Origin: Leuctra nigra
Lineage: Eukaryota; Arthropoda; Insecta; Plecoptera; Leuctridae
DNA: 64,000 nucleotides
Reading direction: 5' to 3'
Assembly: GCA_934045905.1 (NCBI GenBank)
Contig: OW203767.1
Span: 24,431,073 to 24,495,072, forward strand
Positions 13,201-28,200 of the stretch are shown here, piece after piece. The notes beneath the pieces were generated by a model. The model searched no databases. It was not told the DNA's origin and was given only the letters and a program-made list of their open reading frames with translations. Made by a program: the position numbers and the translations under genes. Positions within the stretch are counted from its first letter, which is position 1, and every line of letters begins with the position of its first letter.

Positions 13201-16200
13201 GTGACCTTGACTTGGACAATAGATCCAAGATAAAGATGTTGTGATTTGATGTTATCATTGATTGCTATCAGGCAACGTATCAACAGCAGCAGTGAGGTAT
13301 AGGCATGCAGTATCGCGAAATTATGTGGGGGAGTCATCACTAATCTGATTATGTACCTAGTACTTATAAAAATTGTTAGGTTGTTGTTTAGTGTATTTCA
13401 AGAAACATCATCAAGGTCACCACAAATTTTGATATTGTTAGGTTTGTTTCGTAGTTTTTAAATATTTAATAGAATGTTTTCGTCCTTGGGAGATATTTTG
13501 AAAGTTATATACCTATAGATTTCAATGTTCACTTGTCAATTCAGAATTAGGGAGGTCGTTAACTAGAACCTAGATAAAACTCACAATTTCTTCGGTCTCT
13601 TGTCTAGTTTTTGAACGAAGTCCTGTGACTGGTTGAAAATTAAATGTTAAACAGTTGAACCAATCAACTTCAAATATTTGAGTGGTCATTGGGACCATTA
13701 TTTTAGATGTACTGACAATCAGCTGGCAAATCTGTCAAGATCTTCAAGACTAATCGACATTTTACAGAGATGTTATGTTTGTTTTGAAATGCACATCTGT
13801 CAAGACAAATCGACTGCTTCTTTGACTCATGTGTAGAGCAACAACATTTACATGTTATTCGCATGCAATACGAAGGAAAGCACGCGTATCGACGCGTTAC
13901 ACAGAGCGTTTTGACAGCCATACGTGTCTTCATGCTTCCTAGCCCTGCTCGTGACTATTCATGTAGGATATCGATGAGCTATCGATGAATATTGAGAGCA
14001 TTGGAGGGAGTGACTGAACTGTCAATGCTAAGTGAAACTTACCGGAATGCTAGCGCAAGATTGTTAATAGGGAAGTCTCATGAAATTTTATTCTAGTAAA
14101 TTTCTATAAATAAACACAAATAATAATGACAAATACACTTATTACCTGTGAAATCTTAAATTTTCATTCATAAAAATCGAGTTCAAATATCATATGATTT
14201 TTGGCGGGAAAAACGGCCTGTAACAAGAATCAGAACTGTGATGTCATTTCCAAGTCTTGAACATTGTGTTGACATGGGGATTCCCTTGTTGCCATGGCAA
14301 TATAGCAAACTGTGATGTCATTGCCAATTGTCCTGTTTTTAAATGAGAGGAGATCTATCAAACTTTGTAAATTAATTACATGAGAACTATTCGTCCAACA
14401 ACAAAAATAATACCACATCTGTGTTCAGCAACATCTCAACTTTCATAAAATAAATATTATTCTGAATTCTAATCTTCACGCGACTTCCCTATAATAATTT
14501 CTGCATGGCTGTTTAGAGTTGTGCATGACGCTCCAGTGATTTCACTTTTGTTAACAAATTCTAGGTGACTAATACTGTATTTCACCTGAATTATTTCTGA
14601 TGAGGGAAAAAACAACTTAGAACGCTTTCTTCTGAATTAGATATTGGAAAACGTTTGCCTTCTCATAGTTACTTTACGTACCTGGTCTATTTTATGTTAT
14701 ACTTGATTATCATTTTTAAGTCAAATTTTTTAAATATCTCAAGGCAAATTCCCATTCCGGTCAAAATAAGGACTAAATTTCATTTAAATTTTGTCGAAAT
14801 TAAGGTAGTGAATAAAATACAGTAGGCAAGTCCAAGGTCTAAGAGTTGCAAGTGTTAAATTCTAATCGAGATTCTAATTCATCGTTTTCAATAAATAAAG
14901 ATTCGCGATGTAAATTTTGTCGAAATTAAGGAAGTGAATAAAAAGCAGTAACCAAGTCCAAGAGTTGCAAGTGTCTAATTCTAATTCCTCGTTTTAATAA
15001 ATAAATATTCGCGAATGTTTTGTATTCATGAACCATGAATGTTTGTTTGCATTGTAAATGCCTGTCTGTTGGTTGTGTATGAATGAAGGGAAGTAGATGA
15101 CGCGTAGAATATGCAAAATAATGGTAATGCACTTCAGTGTTTATGTTCTCTAAGATTGAATTCATTTTGTTGTCTGATGGAATCAATTTGCGACGTTTTC
15201 AGACCACAATCGGTCTACAATTACACGACTGCAAAACATTCACAATTACCTTCAACTTTGCTCAAATGTTTGCACAAGTTGAATTTGACGTTAGACTCTT
15301 CCCTGTAGGGAAACTTCAACACGACTTCTAGTCCAGTCAAATGAGAGATTTTACCCAAAACTAATTGTAACATTTGGTTTTTTGGTATCATTCTCTTCAG
15401 AAAAATGCCCTCTACAACATTATCCAAAATCCGCCAAAATCCGCGCACCGGAAGTACTTTTTAATCACCTTTTAAGTTAATTTCCCATGTTAATTCCATC
15501 TTGCAAAAAAAACTTTTTCATGTAACTCGATTTTGACGAAACTTGGCAGAATTGTTCACCATCCTAAATGAACAAAAAAAGTTTTCTTAGCGTTTTTCTC
15601 TCAATCTTATCGTTTGGAAAATATGGACCTCGCAAATCGTCAAATTACACTCGAAAAGTCGAAAAGTGACTAAAATAATATGACTTTTCGATGGTCCATA
15701 TTTCCCAAACGATAAGATTTAGAGAAAAACGCTAAGAAAACTTTTTTTGTTCATTTAGGGTGGTGAACAATTCTGCCAAGTTTCGTCAAAATCGGAGTTA
15801 CATGAAATTTTTATTTTTTTTGCAAGATGGAATTAACATGGGAAATTAACTTAAAAAATGATTAAAAAGAACTTCCGGTGCGCGGATTTTGGCGGATTTT
15901 GGATATGTTGTAGATGGCATTTTTCTGAAGAGATGATATTAAAAAACCAAATGTTACAATTTATTTTGGGTTTGGACATTTTTAAGCCTGATTTGACTGG
16001 ACTATTCACAACTGTTCCAAATCTAACTGGCGACTGTTGCTTTCAGTAAACAAGTCAATAGTCATCATTACCTTTCTAAGTTTCCTTTTCTTATTTTATT
16101 TGATACCATTTGGGCCAGTATTACCATTAGTTTAAGTTAAGCTACAGTTAGCTCAAACTCCACTTCAGAAAACTTGCTACTACCATTATATACTGCAATT

Positions 16201-19200
16201 TAGTTCCGGAGCTTATTTTCTCAGTTTAAATTATTAACCCCAGGCTACATGACTGCATTTTTTAAGCTATGCCACCTTGTACATTATGGTGATACACCCC
16301 ATTTTCCGAAGTGGAGCTTAACTAAACTGAAAATGGAACTAATGATAATATGGCCCCTAGGTATGTCTTTCTTTTTAATAGGAATCATTCTTTCACAACT
16401 TTATTTAAAATGCGATTCGATTATTGAATAATTGCCAGTCCCCCAGGAAAATAAAACATGATTGAGGTCTGTCTCCTAGCAACCAATGGGATGCAACCCT
16501 ATTGTACTTATATTATTTTGTTTTGGTGCAATCTACTTTTCTTTTTCTACAAAATGTCATCAGATTTTATGACCTTACAAGACTTTCATAGTAGAATTTT
16601 TATTAGAAGGGCAATTTTTTATTGTTGTATTTTTTTGGAGTTCTCGCCCTAACCGAATTTTTATTCTCCGTGTCCACAGAGCGACCGGGATGGTGGACAT
16701 TCTCTCCGGCACGTTCCAGGCGGTCTACTCGAAATGGGACAACTACGTGAAGCCGGTGGCGTCGCACAAGCTGGCTGTGGACCGGTCGGGCCTCAGCGAG
16801 CGCGTCACCGGCGAGGGGCTCAACCGCAACTGCACGCTGTTGCGCAAGGCGCAGCGCGTCACCGGCAAGAAGCTGCGGCAGCAGAGCATTGAGAACACGG
16901 TAGGGCCGGCTTTCGTATTGCGCTATAATGGAGGAAGGGGTAAAGCACTGTTCTTGACAGCTTTTTTTTTCAAAATATCTTCACTAACAGAATTTTAAAA
17001 TGTTGAGAAGGTGGATATTTTGGTATACAAACGCAACCAAATGAAGTGATGTTTTAAATTTTCACTGATCAGTGTGCTCTAGTCTACTACATGGTTTCCA
17101 AATGTTATTTGTTTTCTTATAATTGGTAAACCCCTTACCAAAAGTAATTTGGAATGGTTAGATAAATGTGAAAATAAAAAAATAATCGAATATAATGTAG
17201 GAGGAGCTTCTTTTTGTTGCAAATTTCTCATGACACAAAAATTTGTATGAAGCTCGTCATGCTATGTATTTATGTATTTTGTATATTATTTATAAATCAC
17301 TGGTATGTCAGGTATATTTGTATGATAAGGTTGTTATTACAAACATAATAAGAATGACTTAGGAATAATAATATTAGTTGGTGACATGTTAAATGGAATG
17401 ACTGAGTAATGATGACATAAGTTGACAAAAGTTTCATAACTCTCTGCTCTGCTGGATGAAAAAAAAACGCTCACTTTATTGGGATGGGCTCCTTAGTTCT
17501 TACACCTTTAGGGGGGGGGGGGGGGGGGGGGGCGTGTAGGTCTAGTTTTTAGCACAATTCTCTGATTGTATGAAAAATTCGCACTTTTTCAACGAAACGG
17601 AATGGAACTTCTTGTGTCCTTGACTTTTCAGAATATTTTTTGTATGCATTTATCTATCTATAAATATAACTGTATGTCATTGAGAATAACATGGTGTTAG
17701 GGGCAATTTATTCGATGTCGTCAACAACAAATTGATGAATGTCATAAAAATGCATAAAATAATTATTATTTTATGCATTTTTATGACATTCATCAATTTG
17801 TATAGTATAATGCAACTTAAATAGTTACCTAACTACTCAAATTCTACAACTGAACAAAATGAATCAGGTAATTAGGCACCTAGGGGCTCATCTAAAGTTG
17901 TGAAGAAGTGTTCAACCCTATTTAGTAAATTACTTTCTTGCACACAGACGAATGAAAATAATATAAATTGACAGTTTACCTGCAGCTGCCGATCAAGTGC
18001 TTGCTCATGCAATTTTCTCTAGTTGGTTTCATAATTTGCATCTTTATTTAGCCACTCAATTAAGTGTCGATGACGAATTATAGTGTTGAATACACAGCTT
18101 ATAAATAAATTTTGATATATAAGCTATTCTTCAGTCTCCATTTTATAAATTTTTAGCGTAAGAGTATACAGTATTTGAAATCACTTAAAATATCCCTGAT
18201 TATTTTCCTTTGCCATTATCGTGCAAAAGTGATGCAGTAGTATAATGGAAGTTCCGTCTGGACTGGCTGCTAAACAGTTTACCGCTTTATTTTAAAACCA
18301 CAAGTTATTTTTGTTCCGTAAATAAACTAGTGGAACTATAAATTACAGTATCGAAGGTTTTTTTGAATTAATTGACTTGTAAAACGGCCAGGTAGCCCTG
18401 CTTTAAATCTCTGACGCCTGGTAGGTACATACGCAGACAGCCAAATATTGGCGTCTTTTGCATGGGACGAATTTCAAATGACATACAGGCTGCATAAACA
18501 ACCTCATCCAAGAATAATTCAATGTATTCAAATGTATTCTAAACTCTTTCAATAATGTCTCTGTGGACATAGTTTGTTATATCAGTCATGAAATATTTGT
18601 CTCGCATGTGTTTTTGCGAAGGTTTTTTTGTATACTTGTGAAGTGTTTGTATTCTTTTCAGTTGTGTTGGCGAAATATGTCAGGCGATGCTATTGCGCGC
18701 AATGTTGATTTGCCACGGATGAATTGATCTCATTTTTCTCGTGTCAAAGGGCGCGAAGATAGCGGGAATAAAATTAGAATATATAATTCATTCATTGAAT
18801 CTTGAACTCTGAATTTTAGAAAATATACTTCCTGTTTTTCAATGCTGTAAAAACGATATGTCTTGTTTGTTTACAACAACTTGCTATTATAAAATTCACT
18901 TCATTTTTCTTTTCGCTGCGTTGAAAATAAGTTACACGTACGTAACTTATACGTGTATACGTTGACGTGTACTTTATGTTTGAATGATTGGCACTCTCAA
19001 TTTGACCTTGAAAGTGCTTTAAACCATTTCTAAAAGCTTCAGTTTTGTTGTCTAGAAGCAATAATCTCTCATCAAATTGTCAACGATTGTATTATTTACT
19101 CAGCTATCTATTATTTAATAAAAATTACTATTACTGTGTACTGCTGTACTGTACGTGTGCCGGTTTTCTTGTGTCACATAATACCTCGATTAATTAAAAA

Positions 19201-22200
19201 TTATGTCCAGTAGCCGACGCAATAGATCATTGTCAGAGCATGTGTCACACTTTTAAATCAGTTACAACCTTGAACTTGAGCCTATTCGATAAAAGCAACT
19301 ACAAAAGCGCACGTTTTTGTTGCCATGTATACCCAACTCTTTTCATTGAGCATTAGTTATCAATTGAGATCGATCAGTTAACAAGTGTGATCGATTTAAC
19401 TATCAATTGGATACAATGGAATCATTGGCCTGCTATTGTTTGGCGATCTTAGCAGCTATCTGATAGTGATGTTTTGTCAAGTAGGGCCTAGAGTGCAGGC
19501 CACTTCAGTTCTTGTTATCGGCTGCCAAAGTGAAGTTATCGCACGTCTTTAACTGATTTGTTGCATAATGATTATGCATTGTCACATGTTGAGTAACTGA
19601 TTGGGAGATGTATGACAAAGTGCAAAGACCCCTGCATATCATTATCATCCTTTCATGACATCAATAGGTATCTATGACAAGACTTAAGAATAGAAGAAGA
19701 ATGTTCAATTCTGTACTTTTTCTTGCTTTATTTATTTTCTATTATTTGTTATTAATTGATTTTGTACAATTTTCTTTTTTGTAAAATAAAAAATAGTGTG
19801 TAAAATCATAAAATGTAATGTAATGAAAAATGGAGTGCATTGCTGGAAAAAAGGGAAGAAGAAGAAGTACATGAAGAGGAATATGATGAATAAATGTTAA
19901 AATTAGTTACTGTATACAATGTTTAGTTGTAGTAAATGCGTTGAGTGTGGCGGCCAACATAATATTGTTGTTGCCTTAAAATCATTTGCACATTTTTTAC
20001 CTGCTGTTAAAGTGGAAAAAAGGCAATAAAGATATATATAATGTATTCTAGATAATGGAAGTAGTAAAGTTATAATTAAATTGAAATTGAACACTTTTTG
20101 GAATTTCAAACATATCTTTACCTAAAAATCAAAATTGCAAAAATATATATTTTTAGCAATGATTGTGAGATACTTAAAGTTAATTGTACGTCTTACTTAC
20201 TTTTATGGGGGGAGGGGCATTTTTTAAACGAGTGTAACAAAAAATCCAAAGTTTGAGTAAAAGTTCAAGTCGTAATTGCAAAGTTGGTATTGAACGTTAA
20301 TCGTTATATCCATTTTCAAGCACAATATTGAAACTTCGTGAAAGCATCATTGCTTTGAATGCTGCTTCATTGTTTATTCTAGTGTGAAATTTTATGGGCT
20401 GTAAATTACAATCAATTACTTTTTGGCAAATATGAATATCCTCCTATAGGTACTACGTCTACAAATAATTTTAATGTTGTTACTCAGAAGGCAGATACTA
20501 ATTAAATCGATCAAGTTGTTAAATATAAGTGTCAAAAGAACAAGAAGGGAAGAAGATAAAAATTAGGTTTCCTGTAGTCGTTAATTGTCAAATCTCTTTC
20601 ATGTCGGTTGTACACTGCTGTTACTTTTCGACGTACCAAATACATTAAATACAGTTCCTACTAACTCACTATGACCGATAAGCGATAACAAATAGTTGAC
20701 CAATGGCTATGAAAGCTTCCACAAAACTAAAGTGACATCTGTCAAGGAAGTATTTCGCCAAGTGAGATGTCAACATGTTCCAGATCTATGAGGAGCTTCC
20801 GCTTGAGGTGCAGTCGGTGTTCAGCGGCGTTGGATTGGGGGTGAAACACGTGAAGCCAACGTCCTCATCGAGCCATGATGTTGGACAGAACGTGATGTAA
20901 ACTTATGTTCCAGATCTATGAGGAGCTTCCGCTTGAGGTGCAGTCGGTGTTCAGCGGCGTCGGATTGGGGGTGAAACACGTGAAGCCAACGTCCTCATCG
21001 AGCCATGATGTTGGACAGAACGTGATGTAAACTTATGTTCCAGATCTATGAGGAACTTCCACTTGAGGTGCAGTCGGTGTTCAGCGGTGTCGGGGTGAAA
21101 CACGTGAAGCCAACGTCCTCATCGAGCCATGATGTTGGACAGAACATGATGTAAACTTATGTTCCAGATCTATGAGGAGCTTCCGCTTGAGGTGCAGTCG
21201 GTGTTCAGCGGCGTCGGACTGGGGGTGAAACACGTCAAGCCGCTGTCCAACATCCTCATTGAGCCAAGTCGGCCGATCATGGGCAGCTCCTGCAAGGCTT
21301 GCATCACCAGCATCCCGGTGAGTCCATGGAGATGAGATATGTGACCGTGAGAGTCGCGTCTGCAAATGGCGCGGGTCACTTTCCGTCGTGAGAAGTTGGT
21401 GAGGTTGGTACACCGGAGGGCTCTTAATTGCTTTGCGAAATAATATAGAAATAAGCGTCTCCTTTTTTCCTAAAAATATGTCTTCTGATTGGTTGATCTG
21501 ATCAATTTGAAAATTGCAACGTCATTAAGATCAATATATTGTCAAATTGTACAAAGTTTCACAAAAATCCTCCAATTTGCAGGCAAATCCGTCTATTAGT
21601 TGTTTAAATAATATTGGTCGAAAATCAAAATATTCCGATTATAAGCTCAAATTTGCATGGTGACCAAGACCAACGTCATCTAATATTTTACACATGGGTG
21701 GGGTGGCAAACGAGATTGATCGAATAGTAACAAATTCAAGGTACACTCGACAATTGATAAAACGGTATTTGAACGAAACAGATTGGCTGCTGGTCAGGTT
21801 CATTGACAATCAATCCTTGTTATTATCAATGAAATCAGAGCTCACCTACTAGAGGTAGATGACGAGTATGTAAAGACTTCATCAGATAATGCCATCATAT
21901 TTTTTTCTGACCGTCCATTTTTTTAAAATGCCATTTTATGAATTGTCGAGTGTAGTACATCGATCTGTTATTCAATTCTTGAAGAGTGTATGGAAATTTG
22001 CAAGGAAAATCAGTAATGATGTATTAGTTTTCTTTAATTGAGTGGGCCGTGTTTGGTTGGAGATGTCACTCTTATCAATGCTCGCTCATCAACTCTTTAT
22101 AGTGAGCATTTTCATAATTATATTCTGTTCATAATTTGAAGTACTTGTCGACACAATTTATGGTGTGCAAATAACCATTGTAAAATTTATGAAAGTTAAT

Positions 22201-25200
22201 TAGTATATCACCATCAGATTGTTCACCTTTTAAACAGGATAGATAATATATTTTAACAATGTGCAACAATGTGTAGAAACATGCCTAATCCTGCAATAGT
22301 AATTGAGGTGAAACTCAACATCATGTCGTCAGACATAAAGTCGAGGTGATGGGCTTATTATTTAGGGAGTAGTGCAACTGATGCTCAATTTAGCAACAGG
22401 CAGGAAATGCATTAAACTGTAATTTCTGAGAAGAATTGCTAATTTCCTTGTTTCACCTCTGCTTCAGGTTATTTGTATGACCGTAAATTAATTGTGTGCA
22501 ATCTACCTAAATATACCCGGCATTGTAGCTTCGAGAAGCAATTGAATTTGTGTATATATTAAATTGGGTGCAGAACAGACGAGCATGCTCCTAGAATACT
22601 ACATTGTCTGATACTAAAGGTGAACAATAACACATGTTGGCTTAGGCTGTGAGTTGTGACACATTTGACTTGCACTACAGAGGCCCCGGGTTCCATTCCT
22701 GACTGAGGGTTGTTCATTGTTTCTCTGAGTTAAGAAGCAAATGCTAGAAGATTCACATAGGTCATGACCGCCTCCTTCATTCCGTACCTAAACTACATGT
22801 CATCATCGGCATAATCATTCATGTGGCGAAATTAACCTTGATGCAAAGCAATGCGACATCACAAACCCCTAAAATTTTCAAACTAGCAGAATAACAATAC
22901 CTTAATTCTGTATTATCCTAATTCTGGAAAACCGGTAAGCTTTCTTGCTTCTTAATAATTTTTTGATAAAATATCTCATAACCACAAGAAATGGAGCATT
23001 TTCTAGATTAGATGGAGTTGATTCTATTCCCTCCTGTCATGTGTTGATATTGTGTTGATATTGTTGTTGACATTGTGCATTTTTGACAAAACAATTTTCA
23101 AACGTTTTAATCAAAATTATACTCTCATATCCTTACTTCAATATATTATACAAATAAATATTTTAGTGATATAGTAATTACAATTGTTAAGAGTTTGTCA
23201 CATAGTGTCAGATTGTATGTGACATTCTTATAATCAAGTTGCTAGGATGACTAGTCACATGCATTTCCTGTTCTTCCCAACTCATGTTTTCAGCCAAGCT
23301 AGTACCCTCAACATTCTATTCCTGGAACCCACTCCATGTGTATTTATACACCGCATTAGTAGGTCGGTGGGCAACAAAATAAAGCCATGCAAATGACACC
23401 GTGGTATGGCAGGTGCTCCAACTGCTTCTACGTCCGACAAGTAAGCGCTCGCGGTGTGTGGTCACGAACGACGTTTGGGCCGCGACTGACGTGAGATTCT
23501 CTTGCAGGAGTCGCTGGCGTCGAAGGCGTCGCACCAGTACGCCATCCAGAATGTCCTCGCGGTGCACACGCAGGACGCCAAGAACAGCTACGTGACGCAG
23601 ATGTTCTGCTACTTGGTGTCCGTGTGGCGGCAGAAGGTCCACCAGTATCCGAAGATCTACTCAGCCGTGAGTTGACTGCGCGGAGCTACCGTGCGGAATT
23701 TATAACCTCAAATCTGTCGCAGATCCTGCACATCATTACAAATCTTGCTCCATGGGATTGTCAATTATGTTGAACATTGTGATACTTAACTCATTTGATG
23801 TCAGTACTTTCCTTTTTTTTTATTTTAATAGGTTATTTACTTGTTTTTTGCAATTTCTTTGCTGTGTGACATTTCATTACCTATTTGCTATTATTTTTAC
23901 ATTTTCTTAGAACTGAGATAGTTTAGCCAGTTTAAGTTCTTATTTATATTGCTTTAATTCATTTTAACAAATGTACGTACCTAACTGGAAAGAGTAAGTC
24001 TCGAAGTTTGCATTTAATTTATTACGGTACATGGGCCAGTTACGAATCATTTGTTAACAATCACCATCAGTATAAAACTTCATTAGTAGAACGTTTGGCC
24101 AAATAAAAAATGATCGGTGAACAAATTTGAGTGACTGCTGGTCATTTTCCGTAACAATCAAAGCTTGTTCATTGAGGTCACCTACTCAAGTGAGACAGGG
24201 TGATTGTTTGAACTGACTTCTGATGGTGCAATCTAACATTTTTCAGTCAATCAGATTTATTGAGCTATCATTTTTAGTTGTGTCAAGTGTACCTATAGTC
24301 AACTCGTTCCGTTTAAACGAGAAACAAACCCGAAGCTGCCATCTCTGAGGCTGTTGTTGGAAGCGGGGCACTGACTGGTGTTGTTGGCAGGTGTTGGCTG
24401 ACGACCGAGTGAAGGACGCGATCGCGGCCGTCGCCGACGAAGACTACAACGAGATGGACGTGAAGGACGAGGAGACTCGACAGCGGCTCATCAAGAAGCA
24501 CGAGAAGCGAGCCAAGCTCATCATCGACAACATGCGCACCAGCATCTCAGACTTCATTCTCAAGTGAGAGACATGAATACTTTTTTGATGATTGTTTCGT
24601 AGAACTAAATGGCAATTTACTGCCTTTGAGAATTTTATGCATTAAGCAACACCAACTTCTATTACCTAGTGGAGCGGTCGCTCCACGCCAGCCAAGTCGT
24701 ACGGCGCGCACACTCTCAAATAAAGGCTGGAGCAAACCCACTTTTACTGTAAGCATCAAAGTGGCATTTTCGGCCTACTGGATCTTAAAATTGGGAAATC
24801 TCACATTGTTGCGATATATCTTAATTTCGAGCTATGGCCCACCCTACAACATATACCAAATTTGGGAACAATAGGTTACGCCCTTTGCACGCTAGAGGGC
24901 CGTGAAAACAGTGTTTTAGGGCGGTTTTCATAATAATAATCAGTAATAATCTCAGTAGTAGTAGTAGGCTGGAGCTAAAATCCGGTAAACAGGCCACAGC
25001 CTAAACGGCTGAACCGATTGATCTCACATTTTTACCATTTGTGCACTTTTGGCGTCTGATTTAACCTTCACCCCATAAATTTTTTGTGCCGCCATTTTGA
25101 AACCGGAAGTGACGTCATATCTCAACAACGGCTAGACCGATTGGAACGAAAATAGCGCCAAACGATTCGGACGGTCATCTATATGGATAATCAATAGCAA

Positions 25201-28200
25201 CAGACTAAAATTTATGTTAACGAAACCGGAAATGACGTCATGAAATTTAATTCATCGATTGGCATTTCGGCAACAAATTTGATCCAATTATTTTGATATT
25301 TATGTAACGTATGTTCTTTTGTGATATTATTTGACTTGATATAAAACCAACCGGAAGCCGCCATTTTGAAACCAGAAATGACATCATATCTTAATAACGT
25401 CTTAATAGATTTAAACGAAACCAACGCTAAACAATTTAGACGGTCAACTTTATGTATTATCATCAATAATATTTGCAGTTTCCCATACTGAAACCGGAAA
25501 TGACGTCACACATTTTAAAAATCGCACAAATTTACATTTTGATGCAATAAATATACTATTTGAGACTGCTTATAATAAAATGAAATCATGTTTAAATTAT
25601 AATTCAAGAGGTCAGTGATTTCAGCAGCCATTTTGAAATCGGAAGAAACGACGTAATATCTCGAAAACTGGTTGACAGATCGGTATGAAACTAGTGCCAA
25701 ACGATTCGGAAGGACATCTCTATGGAATAGGAACAGTCAAACTAGAATTTTCCTATTTATGAGGCCGGAAATGACGTCATTCAAATTTATAAATCATTAT
25801 AATCCCCTCCTATACAATAAATACATATTCAGAAAGCTAAAAATGATACACATCATTTATAGTTATAAATTCTATGTGGCAGTGCAGAAAGTTCAGCGGC
25901 CATTTTGAAAACCGACGTGTTGCCATATCTCGGAACTGGGTTGACCGATTGGAATGAAACCTTTGTTTTTTTCATGAGAATAACCAAATTGTAAAGGGTA
26001 ATTTTTTTTAAAGGATTTAGTAATTGTTCATGTGATATGTGTCACACGTAAGTTGTAAGAATAAACTAAAAAAAGTAGTGATATCCCCATAAAAAACACT
26101 CCGTGTAAAAATACCATCCAAGTCTCTTCAACTTAAAAAAAATAATGAAATCTAAAAATTCTGCACTGAAAAGTAGTGATATCAAAAAATTAGCCAAGTC
26201 AAAACTTTATTTGAAAATCAAAAAATACTTGGCGCATCGTTTTTTTAGGGCATTATAGGTATACTATGTATATGTATATTTCATGTATAATTTATAATTG
26301 GCTTATACTTCCAAGCTATTTATGTACACGATGCGCCAAGTATTTTTTGATTTTCAAATAAAGTTTTGACTTGGCTAATTTTTTGATATCACTACTTTTC
26401 AGTGCAGAATTTTTAGATTTCATTATTTTTTTTAAGTTGAAGAGACTTGGCTGGTATTTTTACACGGAGTGTTTTTTATGGGGATTACCTACTACCTTGC
26501 AACCCCAGAACGTAAGGTTTGTAACTCAAAATATTCACTTTTCGAGTAAGATATGGCAAAAAAAACATTTTTAGCTCCATTTTCAACATTTGCCATTAGG
26601 AAATGGGAGCTAAGCTGTGTTTATCAGATATAATCATCTTTCATCAAGGAAAACGAGTCTTCAACGCTAGCGCAAAAGGAAGTTTCAGAGCCTCAGAGCA
26701 ATTGTTTCTTCTTTCTTGGGTGGCGATATCTAGTTAGATAGGTATCTAGTTAGTTAGATGTTAGATATCTAGATTAAGAAATATCTACTATTTATTATAA
26801 TAGATTTTATTGGAATATAAATATATAACAAATTTTTATGTGGAAACAAATATGTACATATTGTTATGAAGGAATAAAATAACTGATATTATTCAAGTCC
26901 TTAGAACTAATGTAAGGAAGTAAATTAAAATATGAATATTTATATATAAAGATTAACTGCTGATTGTTTTGCTTGAAACTTGTAGCGATCTTAACGAGTG
27001 TTTTGCTCAGGGTTACGGCGTGGGTGATCTACCGCCTGATCCCTCGCTTCATCACGTCGGTCTCCACGCACCCGGCACAGATCGAAGCCCTGCGTGGCGC
27101 CGGCCAGTTGGGACAGCCTCTCATCTTCCTGCCGCTGCATCGCTCGCATCTCGACTACATCCTCATCTCGTTCATCCTCCTCTGCAACGACATCCAGGCT
27201 CCGCTCGTCGCTGCCGGGGACAACCTGCAGATCCCATTCTTCGGGTATGTCACGGCTTGACTTACACGCATCATTGCAAAAGTTATGCGGCTGACTAAAC
27301 TCAGTCTTTTTGTCTGAATGATTCAGATGGATATGGCTATGAACAAACTTCTTAGGCCGGGTAGGACCAACTTTGGATTAGTTAACTATCGATAGTTAGT
27401 GGGCAAATAGCCAATGAATCCAGTAAGCCCAAATTCCACAGCCAATAGGATTCACTAAATTCCACTAACCTTCGATAGTTAACTTAATCCAAAGTTGGTC
27501 TTACCTGGCATTAGTAGTTTATTTTGAACTCTGCAAGTTAAGGCTTCATTAATAATGTTCGTATAACTTTCGTATTCTTTCTAGTGATTATCTTGTGATA
27601 TTGTTAGGGTTGGGATTCGATTTGCTTTATTAAATCGATGTCAAAGTGAAAATTTCGACATCGTAATAATGGGCCACATTGAAATATTGTGGCAAAATTT
27701 GGCAACACTGCAGTTGCACCTGCACAAGGCCATGTTCCTAGTGCGAGAGATTTCCCTCTCACAACCGCACCCCTCTTGGGACAATAAATGACGAGAAATG
27801 ATTGAAATAAAGTTCTTTTTTCATTTAATGAAACCTACAAGCATTTATTTATGTAAAAGGGAACAATTAATATTCATTAATATTAACCCATTCACATTCG
27901 CGTTCATATTAAATTTATATTTTACTGTTAAATTATGTGCTACTATCTTAGAATGGATGCACACAAAGTTGGCACATGGGAGACATGTCACTGACCGTAT
28001 TGTCTTATGTTGCACAGTTGGCTGCTGCGCTCGCTGGGCGCGTTCTTCATCAAGCGCCGCCTGGACCCGGTGGCCGGACGCAAGGACAAGACGTACCGCG
28101 CGGTGCTGCACACGTACATGACCGAGTGTCTGCGCGCAGGACACAACATTGAGTTCTTCATCGAGGGCGGCCGCACGCGCACTGGCAAGCCCTGCATGCC

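Larger units (their letters stand above)
3666..16679 (+). other. GPAT intron 1 (13 kb)
   Basis: Contains dispersed repeats, a 100-bp tandem array, microsatellites, a 944-bp foldback element and a 670-bp hairpin, listed separately. Outside those I see no coding exon. The stretch 7200-8470 and 8850-10880 looks like plain AT-rich intron. Confidence 0.5.
21318..23507 (+). other. GPAT intron 3
   Basis: Holds an old copy of the 4262-type repeat (21755-21945) and an ancient SINE (about 22660-22875). Otherwise AT-rich with no exon recognised. Confidence 0.5.

Noticed and set aside
21081..21413. 110-codon minus-strand open frame
   Set aside because: It is antisense to GPAT exon 3 and its tandem copies; the plus-strand frame has clear family similarity.
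26969..27298. 109-codon plus frame overlapping GPAT exon 6
   Set aside because: Out-of-frame shadow; the exon 6 frame carries the HX4D motif.
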